Source of the DNA: Montifringilla adamsi
Taxonomy: Eukaryota; Chordata; Aves; Passeriformes; Passeridae
Direction of reading: 5' to 3'
DNA: 64,000 nt
Assembly: GCA_017590115.1 (NCBI GenBank)
Contig: JAGGNK010008337.1
Span: forward strand, 4,145,609-4,209,608
Position 1 is the first letter of the stretch. Each line of letters starts with the position of its first letter. The notes below the pieces were generated by a model. The model saw nothing but the letters and a program-made list of their open reading frames with translations. It was not told the DNA's origin and did not search any database. This document shows, piece after piece, positions 46,677-57,813 of this stretch. Both the position numbers and the translations under genes were made by a program.

Positions 46677-46682
46677 TTTATT
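46677..46682 (-). terminator. RPS27A poly(A) signal
   Basis: Minus-strand AATAAA only 11 nt after the RPS27A stop, giving the very short 3'UTR normal for ribosomal protein genes. Confidence 0.9.
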
Positions 46683-46693
46683 GTCTGGTACAT

Positions 46694-48231
<1,538 letters not shown>

Positions 48232-48302
48232 GGCGAGGCGGGCGGGGGGGACAGCGGGGCCGGAGCGCGGGCTGCCCGCGCTGCTCGCGGAATGGCGGCG
48301 GC

Positions 48303-48316
48303 GGCCCGAGAGAAGG
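48303..48316 (-). promoter_or_regulatory. RPS27A 5'TOP-like start
   Basis: CCTTCTCTCGGGCC on the minus strand, about 80 nt upstream of the ATG. It matches the pyrimidine tract at the 5' end of ribosomal protein mRNAs, so transcription probably starts here. A CCGCCGCCATT (YY1-like) word lies just downstream. Confidence 0.6.
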
Positions 48317-48376
48317 CCGCGCCCGCACGCACGGGGTTTCCGTGCGCGCCGCAGGGGGGGCGTGCGGCACGCCGGG

Positions 48377-48438
48377 ACTACAGCTCCCGGCATGCTCTGA
48401 CAGCGGTGGCTGCTGCCGCGCCTGCTGGGAGGTGTAGT
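48377..48438. promoter_or_regulatory. Two divergent ZNF143-type motifs
   Basis: ACTACAGCTCCCGGCATGC lies at 48377-48395 on the plus strand, and ACTACACCTCCCAGCAGGC at 48420-48438 on the minus strand. Both fit the ACTACAnnTCCCA element bound by ZNF143/THAP11 at bidirectional CpG promoters. A weaker third copy, CTGCGGCTCCCACAGTGCATC, lies at 48464-48484. Confidence 0.7.
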
Positions 48439-48493
48439 CCCGGCACGGAGGAGTGGGCGGGAACTGCGGCTCCCACAGTGCATCGCGGTGGCC

Positions 48494-48725
48494 GTCGTGA
48501 GGGGAGGAGGAGCCGCCATGAGGAGACGAGGAGGAGCTGCCCTGACGGATGAGGCGGGGCCGCCGTGAGGGGAGGAGGAGGAGCCGCCATGGCGGGTGAG
48601 GCGGAGCCACCGTGAGGGGAGGAGGAGGAGGAGGAGGAGCCGCCATGGCGGGTGAGGCGGAGCCACCGTGAGGGGAGGAGGATGAGGAGCCGCCATGGCG
48701 GGTGAGGCGGGGCCGCCGTGAGGGC
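48494..48725. repeat. GC-rich minisatellite in the divergent promoter
   Basis: Four to five imperfect units of about 47-70 bp contain GAGCCGCCATGGCGGGTGAG, then a CCGTGAGGGGAGGAGG run with variable GAG counts. Each unit holds a Kozak-like ATG on the plus strand (48518, 48589, 48644, 48694); the last three open frames are only 8 codons before TGA. Confidence 0.85.
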
Positions 48726-48827
48726 GGGGTTCTCCAGCCGTGTGACTCAGTTTTTTCTGTGCGTTGTAGTGTCGGTCGGTGGGATTGTTATTCCAGGGCT
48801 GGCGGATTTTTGATTTACCTGCGTCTC

Positions 48828-48965
48828 CGTCAAGGCCAGGTTGGACACGACTTGAAGGAACCTCGTCTAGGGGGAGGTGTCCCTGCCCATAGCGGGGGAT
48901 GGAGCTGGATGAGCTTTAGGTCCTTCCCCACCCAAACCATTCTGGGGTTCTGTGAAATCCCAGAA
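48828..48965 (+). mobile_element. CR1 LINE 3' fragment
   Basis: GGACACGACTTGAAGGAACC to CCATTCTGGGGTTCTGTGAA reads as the 3' end of avian CR1 in forward orientation. It is diverged and truncated. Confidence 0.7.
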
Positions 48966-50257
48966 TTCGATGTCCTGCTTCTTGAGGAGGCAGTTTAAAC
49001 CCGCCTCACAGCCACTTTGCCACCTGCAGATTCCTCGAGATCAATTCCAGGTTTATATCTGGGCAAAGATTTTTAAAACTAGAAAAGCCATAGGTAAACT
49101 GGGAATAAAGGACTCCCAAATCACGATTTAGAAATTACTTGTTAGGTGGGATTTTGCTTTTGAGTCAAAAACGGGAAAAGCTGAAGCAGAATCGGGACCT
49201 GCTTGAATAAATCAGCTGGGGCCATTTTAACAATTTCAGCCCTTCTGTGTTTTGGTGAGAAAATGAGAAAGTGGGTTGTGTTGGGTAAGGGCTGTCTGAG
49301 GGGTGTTACATTGTATGCAATAATTTATTTCGTAAGATAGCAAATAGTTTTCGAGTAAACGAGCACTTCACAGTAGGTAAAAAGTGGTTTGCTGGTTTTT
49401 TGTCTCCAGCTGGTGTAAGCAGACTGGTTGTGACCTCTGTGTTGTGACAAATTAAGGACTGATACATTTTCAGCTGGTTTTTGTGCTCCTGTAAACATTG
49501 CAGTGGAGTCAGGGTCACTACAATGAATTCATAATCCCAGGAATAACAGTAGGGTTCATGCTTGAAAACTGCTTTTCGTAACTTTATGGGAGTTTTGAAA
49601 TGATAAAGCTGTCCTAAACCAGGAGAAAATCAACAAAACTAAAAGGACCCATGACATTTATCTCACATGCCCTGTGCTAGCATTACCAGCCCTTCTGTGC
49701 AAAGGTTCCTGCTGAAATTCCTGAGGGATTCCTGCCTGCCTGCCTATGTCTGCCTTCTTCAGACACTGAGATGGGAAAGGCTTAAAATATATAAAGATTC
49801 CAGGTTTTGGAGATGGATAGGAAAAAGGGATGCTGGCTCTGCTTTTAAATCTTGAGTTGGATTGGTATTTTAAGATACTAAAATGCACAGCCCCTGCTCC
49901 CTTGGTTTTCCACAGCTGTAAGTGCAAAGGACATTTAGTGCCCACCCAGGGAAAATATATGGTGTTCCAAATAAGTGCTGGCTACCTTAGTTTTAAATCA
50001 TATGGGTGATTATTTAATCTCAGGTGAATTTAGAGACTGCCTCATAATGAAAAGTTGTTCTGCATTTTCATCATCTGGAATGATGTTGCTTTGCTTTTGG
50101 GGCTGGTTTTTGTTATCTTAGAGCAGCACCATGAAGCTGCTCTATTATTTTCTCTGTTCATTTTATTTTCCTTATGCCTTACTTATTAGAGTGTTCCAGA
50201 AAGTTGTTTTCCTGTTAATTCTCTCTCTATAAATGTCATATCCAAAAATACACGCAG
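48966..50257. other. No gene recognised
   Basis: AT-rich sequence downstream of the divergent promoter, where the 5' exons of CLHC1 would be expected. I could not find them. A short stretch near 50190-50215 (IRVFQKVV) may be a remnant of the preceding CLHC1 exon. Confidence 0.5.
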
Positions 50258-50417
50258 TATGTTACTGTATGCAAGGATATCCTCGCTTCAGCCAAATGGG
50301 AATGTGAGGTGTTTATTGCCAGAATCAAGGATGGTTAAAGGAAAGCAGTTTTTTCTTCACAGGAGGTTAAAAGCTCTGGAATCTGAGCCCTCAGCTCTGT
50401 TATACTATAGGAAACGA
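50258..50417 (+). pseudogene. CLHC1: CLHC1 fragment A, frameshifted
   Basis: Human [20 protein letters not shown] aligns to KDILASAKWECEVFIARIKD in the frame starting 50261. Human LKGLAAEPTALVYYRKR aligns to LKALESEPSALLYYRKR in the frame of 50331. One extra base near 50334-50337, which also makes the TAA, explains the break. No GT donor follows the Arg codon. Confidence 0.78.
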
Positions 50418-50991
50418 TTTTTAATTGAGATTAATTTATTTTATTTTAAAATAATTTTATTTTAAAGATATAATTTATTTTAATGTAGAAATTTATTATT
50501 AATATTTAAAATATGTGCAAAACATGTTAAGACATTGATAATTTAATTATCTCTGCCTTCTTTCATTTATATTTTTTAATGTTTCCACTGTTGTTTTATT
50601 TTCATATGGCAGCTGCTAATGATTGTGTAAAACCTTGCTAACATGAAAACCTGAATTTAACTGATGCTGCTAAAGGTGTTTCATAAAAAATTATCTGCCT
50701 GAGGGGATTTTTTCAGTTCTTAAAAAAAATCCTCAGTTTAAATTTTTTTTTTTAATATATAAATCTATTAGTTTATAAACTTTGTGATTGTTTGGTTTGG
50801 GTTTATTTTGTTACTGTTTTTCAAAGGCTTTAACAGTTTTGACTCTGAATTGACGAGATGTTACTGGGGTTATCCTGCCCTGCCATGTTTTGTATTTCGT
50901 GATGTCCCTGGTAAAATAGATGAAGAGTCACTTGGATATTTGGAAAGGAAAGAAGTTTGTGTGCTGTAGCAATTTGAAATATCCCAGTTCA

Positions 50992-51090
50992 CACATCACA
51001 CTGAATGCAGCCCTTCCAGGACACGTTCTTTTGGTGACCCTTTTGGTGTTTATGAAGGTGCTGGTGTGACAGCCATGCACATGGAGTCCA
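50992..51090 (+). pseudogene. CLHC1: Possible CLHC1 fragment B, strongly decayed
   Basis: HITLNAALPGHVLL aligns to the family segment around AACYAANSPRRILRN with one codon lost, then TGA at 51085-51087. Similarity is weak and rests on position and order. Confidence 0.4.
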
Positions 51091-51805
51091 TTTTCATCCA
51101 TTTTCACAGGTTCTTCCTTGGTCCTTTCTCTAAAGGAACTGAAATTGCAGAGCTCAGCTCTTCTGTGTGTTGTGAAAACTGACATGCAAATCTTCAATCT
51201 GTTCCTGTGTGTACAGATGAAAAAAGTACAGCTTGAGGCTTTTCCAAAAGAATCCACAGTCCTGGAAGGAGCTGGGCATTAGATGCTGCTGAAAACCCCA
51301 ATAATGCAACAGTCTATTTCTGGGTGCTGGGATCTCATTGCTGATGTAATCCCTGGATATCAAAGCCACAAATTAGTTCATTAACTCATCTCCTATAGCC
51401 TGCTGAGTAGCTGCTACTCAAAAATAGCTCTCTCCTGTTTCTAGCCATTGATTAATTAGATTAGTTCTTCCCAAATCACACATGCTATATTTTCTGTAAT
51501 TTCACTTGAAAAGCAATATATTCTGACTTCCAGCCCCCTGAGATTTACCTGTCAATGGTGAAATGTGTCCTTTTCATTCTTCTGTATGTTCTCTTCCTTA
51601 GACTGTTGCTTAGTTATGACACCATTTTTAATTCTTATTTTATTTCCTGGCCATATTTCAGACCATTTTATGGGAGGATTTTCAGGTTACTATCTCTTCT
51701 AGTGTTTCTTGATATGGTCATTCTAGGACCTTTCTATTTACAGGAATAAATGTTCTTTGTATCCATGTTTTCGAGTAAAAGGTTGGATATTAATATCACC
51801 TCCAG

Positions 51806-52103
51806 CCTTTCCACAGTGTTCAGGGAAATCAGTCAAGATCATTGTGTGGCTTTATGGCAGGGAAAGGGAGAGGTAACTATACACAAATACAGAATAATCT
51901 TGCTAGCTGATTTTTCAGATGATTGCTTCTTTCTGTTGGAAAAGTGTCCTAACACTGCATTAATTCACTGTCTCAGTCAACAGTGTATTAGAGAACTACA
52001 ATTGTCATTTCTGAGGGCTGGCTTTAACCTCAAAAAGATTTTTTTACCTGAAAGATGGGTTTGGGCTGCTGGAAGAAATGAGCAAATAAAGAAAACACAA
52101 TAA
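51806..52103 (+). pseudogene. CLHC1: CLHC1 fragment C, still open
   Basis: LADFSDDCFFLLEKCPNT and ALIHCLSQQ match human [20 protein letters not shown] and LIQCLTKE, and LQLSFLRAG matches SLSFGLA. An acceptor TCCAG lies at 51801-51805. The frame is open from 51750 to 52103. No convincing donor was found at the end. Confidence 0.72.
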
Positions 52104-52904
52104 AAATTTAATAACAAATTTTGAAAATTGGAATTTTAACTTAGCTCTGATTCCAACCTACAAATTACTTTGGATTCAGCGCTCCCTTGGGCAGCTTTCC
52201 ATGGAGACAGCTCTGCAGGCACTTGGCTTTCAGTGGTGCCTCTATGAGCTGACTCTTGGGCAAGCTGCAACTGCAGCACTTGGTGCTTAGGACACACAAA
52301 AATAAACAGAGTCCTGCTTGGTTCCAAGGTCTGGAAGTTTTCAGAGGAGCTTTTCCTTGCACTGCCAGACCCAGGGGCAGAAGCTCTCCAGGCAGCAGGA
52401 ACCCAAGCCAAGGGCAGACAACTGCAGCAAATCACATGGGCAGCAAGTGCCAGGAAAGCACTCTGTAGACAGACTAACACATATCTGCCTGGACTGAGCT
52501 AGAGAAGTGCTTAAATTTATAGACAAAATTTCTGAAAATTAGGTTTTCTGCATCCACACGTAGTTATTTGCATCCAATGTGCTTTTTGTGTCTTGCTGCA
52601 ATAAACTGCCCTTGACTCTGTGCATGCAGCTCCTCTGTCATTCTGGTGCTGTTATGGGTTTCACAAATGATTTTGCGTGCAAGCGGGGATTTTGGCCTTT
52701 AAACCTTTTAAATTAAAATACATGCTGTTTCTCTTCTGTGTCATTAATTTAATCATCTTTATTTTTTTCAACTCAGTCTTTGGATTTCTAATCCACATTG
52801 AAATCAGTGAGTGTGTTCTACAGTATGCTTAATATGAATAGTAAAAAGCTTTTTAGGGCAAATTCAGGATATTTAAATGTGGGGTTTACTTTTCCTTAGA
52901 TGCA

Positions 52905-53050
52905 TTGTTATTCTACATGATACCAGCAGTACTTTGTAAGGCTGGGCTAAGACAGAAGTTGCCTGGGGAGAAAATAAGCATGGAAAGTTATCTCAGAATG
53001 GAATACTTGAAGATGAGAAAGATGCCAGGCTGCTGGAGCGTGTTTGCTGG
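52905..53050 (+). pseudogene. CLHC1: CLHC1 fragment D (C-terminal end), frameshifted
   Basis: LCKAGLRQ, then, after losing one base at about 52956, VAWGENKHGKLSQNG and EDEKDARLLERVCW. Human counterparts are FCSIEKWQEVANICSQNG, FDKLS and EEDDAVNLMEHVFW. The human stop after FW is replaced by a Ser codon. Confidence 0.72.
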
Positions 53051-56000
53051 TCGCTCCTCTGCACAACAACAGAGGGAGCACTTACAGCAGGCAGGTGAAG
53101 AATCCTGCTAGCTCAGGATGAGCTGTAGGAAACACTGAGCATCACAAACAATGCTGAGAATGCTCCTAACACCAAGTATCAGTTATTTGTCCATTTAATA
53201 TGTCTGTGTGAGAATGTGTGCACGTTTGTATTTTAACTGGAGGTGTATTCTCCATGGAGAAGAAAGCTCTGCAATGGAATGGAAATGGTTTGTGCATCTG
53301 TGTTGCCAGCTGCAGTACATCAGGTCTGTCCTTGCTGTAATCTGCACAAGGGTTTAGAGTCAGTGTGAGTGAACTGCTTCTGAGGGCTGCCTCATTGGGG
53401 AGCTGCCCAAAGGTGATGCAGGGCAGGCACGTCCCACTGCTTGGTCTTTTTGGTTTGTTCCCTGCTAGGTCATTGTTGGAGTCATGGCACAAATGAGATT
53501 ATCAAGATAATTAACAAATGCTGTCAAAACAACAAACGCCTGCCTAGAACAAATGTAGGCTTTAGTCACGTGCACCCACCTGCTCCTTGGGCTGCTGGGG
53601 AAATGGTCTGGCTCGTGATATTAAACTGTGAGAGCCAGTATGAGCTTGGCCCAGGCTGATCCTTAGGAAATGGATAATTCAGCCTTAAGGAAGGAAAGAT
53701 GCCCAACTGCAGCTTCGCTGGGTGCCTGTTGGCAGAGCCTCTTTTAGCTCAGCCCACAGCCAGTATCAACAGGAAGAATACTGAATGCCTTTTGCTCTTG
53801 TAACTGTGATACGTGTTCCCAAAGACCATTTATCTCAGTAATTAAGCTACATGTAGCTACGGCTGGTTTGTTTCAGTTTTAATACATTTTGGCACTCTTT
53901 AAAAGCATATTTATTACATGCATAAATCTGCAGAGTTAGGATTCACAAGAGAACTGTAGTTAAAGAAAGAATTACTACTGTAGAGATATTGTGTGGATGA
54001 GGAATAGAGAAAGGTATGGAAGTTCACTTTTCAACATGTAGAGTGATATGCTCTCAAGTATGTAACCCTTCAGAATGTAACTCAGTGTAGATCAGATTTT
54101 GACCAAAAGAGTGAAAACAGTGAATGAAAAGGTCACTCACTGACTTTGTTACTGCACAGAAGCTGACCATGCAAGAAAGCAGTGCAGGTGTAACTGCCAC
54201 ACTCCCCAGAGTGATTTCATGGTTCTTGTTTAAGTTTGCAGCAGCTGAGAAGTGAAAGTGCTTATTAAATCAGACAAGACAGTGGTGGACCAAACCACAA
54301 AGTTTTAGTCTCTTTTTCCCTTTGTAGCCATTTTCACAGTGCAGCAGGGGCTTCTAGCAGGGATGCATGATCAAATGGCAAGCCTGAGTTAGGTGCTTCT
54401 GTTGTTGACCCATTTACTTGTTGGTTGTTTTTTATTCAGCATCCTCTGGAAGTTTTAGAAATCAAACTCCATAAGAAAGTGCAGGTGCAGTGTCAAATGA
54501 ATACTGTCTAAAGCAAACTGAGAAGGATTGTACTGGTGTGGCCTCGTGTGCCACTTTTTCCTTCAGAAGAGCTTGGTGACTCCCAATCCAAGACTCAGTT
54601 GCTATTTAAACAATTTTAGATGCTTGCTTTATTCAGTAACCTGAAGAATTTTCAGTCACTTCATCTTGAGAGGAAAAAAACTCTCTAAAAAATTCTCTAG
54701 CAAGATGGCATATACTTTTACCCATATACTTTTACTGTCCATAAAAGCCAAGCAGTATTTTAACAATATTCAAACACCCAAAGTTACACATAAAGAAGAA
54801 ATGGAGTTTCATAAAAGCTAGAGACATCTGAAAATGCCCAAACAAGTCTAAGGATCCATGCCTTGCAAAACTTTGCCTCCAGTCTCAGATATTATTTTGA
54901 AGGAAAGGTAGGTGGTTTCACAACAGGAGGAGTATGAGTGCTGTCTTGTCACCTCAGTGGTAAGAGAGATTCTGAAACATTTTGGATACTGGTAGTACTC
55001 ATATTTATTTTTTCTTTTTTATTATTCAAACCTAGATTTTATAATTTTCTCAATGCCTGACTGACTTGGATGAAACTGTCTGGTCAAAATATGTTAAAGT
55101 AGTTGTGAGTTTCTAAAATACTTGAAGAAGGAACAAAAGATACGGGTGCACAGCATCATGGTCATATGCAATTTATTACTGCCAACCTGTGAGAAGCAGA
55201 ATTTCTTCCTGTCTGTGCTTGACTGGTGTGCTTCAGTCACTCCCAAAGGTCAGCCACAGCATTATACCTTGATTTATGCAGAAATTAGGCTGTTAACTAA
55301 CAAGAGCTTACTGAATGGGACATTAAAGCTGTGGGAATGAGAGGAAATGGGAGGTTACTTCCAAAGCCTAATGCCCAGGACACTTACCTGAAGGAGGAAG
55401 CCATAAGCTGTTCTTCCTGCTTCATGGGATTCTTCTGATTTAAAATTAATTCATTATTCATCTTCTGTCTTTAATTCATTATTCACTGAAAAAGTACAAA
55501 GCCCATCCAAGATCCATTTCCAGCTGAGTGCACTTACCACATAGAAGATAATTTTGCTCCACCACCTCACTAAGAAATTTTATTAGAGCTTGAGGAAGTG
55601 ATAATGTTATTTTTATTCAAGTCTTGTCTTTGTGAGGTTTTTTTTTTAATATTACTCTGACAAATTTTATGGAGTGGAGATGGGCATGACTAAGACTTTT
55701 GCATGCTTTAAGCACAAATCTCTTATGTGATGTGAGAGTTAGGTTTTCTGAAGTCATCCAAAGCCAAATAAAATTTTGTGTTACATCTTTTACCAAATAA
55801 AAATCATGGGTAGAAGGTTATCTGTATAAAAAAATTTGTGTTGATGAAGAGTTAAATGATAAAGGTATTGATGAGGGTTTATAATGATAAGAGTCTATAC
55901 ATGATATTCATTAGGACCTTTTAAGGGAAATCAGGATATTAATTTTTTTAATGTTGTTTCTTCAAGCTCTTACCGTTATTTCACTTTTTTTCTTCTACCT

Positions 56001-57799
56001 TCCTTGTACCCCCATGGGCAAATTATCCTTCTACTTGAAATCTCAGTATGGGAGGAGCAATCTTTGCCTGACAGAAGATTAATGATATTAGCATGGTGAC
56101 CTAATAGGGTAAATGTGTTCTATTTCTATCCCACTGTAATCCCATCGAAATCCATGAGTCACACTAAGGATGCTTGGCCTTAGTCTCTTTCCTTCCCTGA
56201 GCTCCATGACTTTTTCTGCTCTCAAAGCTGGATGCAGCCACCTGATTTGTTGAAGCCATTGGTCAGAGCCATGGAAAAGGCACCTCTGGCCAATGATCCA
56301 GGCTCTCCCAAGCCTAGAGACAGGAATACTTTTGACAAATAGTTTGGAAAATTCCAGATACGCTGAGAAATCCTGTCAGTTTTATTCCAAGTTAATGGAT
56401 GGAATCTGCTGTCTAGTCACAGTGCTCGAGACTTCATTAATTAATTCATTAATTAATTCATTAATTAAAGCTTCTCCCTGAATTTAGTAAGCCATAAATT
56501 CTGTGCTTTGCTCTGATGATGCTCAGTCTGGCCATTCTGCTGGATAGCTGGAAATGGAAGTAGGTTATCTCTGGAGAAAGCAGAGCAAAAAATGAAGGAT
56601 TATGTTCTGAGGTTTTTGTGGTTGGATCTGTCAGGCTTGAACTCCAGTTGTTCTCTATTTTATGCTCTGCAAAAATAAGCATAGTCTAAAAAAATATTTT
56701 TTAAAGTTCTGTAAATACAGTGCAGGGGACAGGATTAGTGAGCATGCAGCTGCTGAAGGCACTTGGGTAAGATGGAGTAAATTAATTTTGAATGAAGATC
56801 ACACTGAAATTTCAAAGGCCAAACTGTTTCCCAGTAACTCACCATTAGTGCCTGATGCGACTGGGACATCTAGCTAACTGTGCTTCTACTTCAGGAGGAA
56901 AAATGAAATTATAGTAAAAAGAGAGTGAAGTGTCATTTAAGATGTGTCAGCACAGACTATTCCGTGCTTGATGTTGCGAGTGAGAGTTGCTCAAAAGCAG
57001 GAAAACCTGCACAACCCTCCCTCCTGGAATCACCAGAGCAGCAAGTAGTCAATTACCAACATTTTGATCATAAACTATCAAGGGAGGGGGAAGTAGCCCA
57101 TGGAGTTTCATAAACTGTAGGAACACAAAACCACGTAAGAAGAATGCTATTAAAAAAAATTCCTTCCAATAAAACCATATTAGAAAAGAAATCTCTGCTG
57201 GATATCTTGCAGAGATTATTATTTCTTGCAGAGCTATAGCACCAAGACTACATTCTCATTTAACCAGATATTGCTCAAATACCAAGAGACAGGCAACAAA
57301 GATGAAAAGAAAGCACACTACAAATATTGAAGTAGATCTGGAAAGGTCACTGATAGACACTTTAGTTTTGGTTACTTTTCTGAATTCTAAAATACATAAT
57401 GAAAAGAGCAGAGGGGGAAAGAGACACTGCATAATAATTTGAATTTTTTAGATCAGAGTCTGATTCTAGAGATTAATTGCTGGTTAATTTGTACATCTGA
57501 GTTCTACTTGGACCAAAATTAAAGAGTAACAAATGTGACTGCATTATGAATATGATCTGGATGCAGTAGATAAGCTAAACAACTACTTGCTTGACAGCCT
57601 TGAGTGTTAGGTTATTTTATTCATAATTGCACAGAAATATAAGGCGGTTGCAAAATGCCCCACACCTGATAAGGAGGTTGCACCTCGCTCAGCTGAGCTG
57701 CTCCTTTCCTGAGGCTGCTGCTGTGGGGTCACAGCGCAGAGCTGCTGCCAGAGCACCCCGCGGGCCTGGCCCCTCTCCCTGCTCCCCTCCTCAGCTGCC
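53051..57799. other. Gene desert
   Basis: AT-rich intergenic DNA without a supported gene. By synteny RTN4 would lie beyond the window. A small ATTAATTC tandem repeat lies at 56437-56468. Confidence 0.6.
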
Positions 57800-57813
57800 G
57801 TTGCTCAGGCAAC
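57800..57813. promoter_or_regulatory. RFX X-box-like palindrome
   Basis: GTTGCTCAGGCAAC is close to the RFX X-box GTTGCCATGGCAAC and sits in a locally GC-rich stretch (57640-57900). No gene is visible beside it, so the function is open. Confidence 0.45.

Larger units (their letters stand above)
50258..53050 (+). pseudogene. CLHC1: CLHC1 relic (clathrin heavy chain linker domain containing 1)
   Basis: Fragments similar to remembered human CLHC1 occur in the right order and strand, where synteny predicts the gene. They include 50258-50417 (KDILASAKWECEVFIARI, then LKALESEPSALLYYRKR in another frame), 50992-51087 (weak), 51806-52030 (LADFSDDCFFLLEKCPNT and ALIHCLSQQ), and 52926-53050 (EDEKDARLLERVCW). 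The first has a TAA at 50336 and a 1-nt frame change. The last has a 1-nt frame change near 52956, and its normal stop is missing. Many middle exons are absent. The protein's clathrin-linker repeats have unknown function. I call it a unitary pseudogene; a misassembled or fast-evolving gene is the alternative. Confidence 0.75.

Noticed and set aside
50897..50966. VPGKIDEESLGYLERKEV as another CLHC1 piece
   Set aside because: The alignment to IPGMTLQES...HLEDKYAEI is too gapped to claim, though the position would fit.
51318..51380. ADVIPGYQSHK as a CLHC1 piece resembling GDVICDYGEQD
   Set aside because: Too short, and the flanks do not align well enough to count as evidence.
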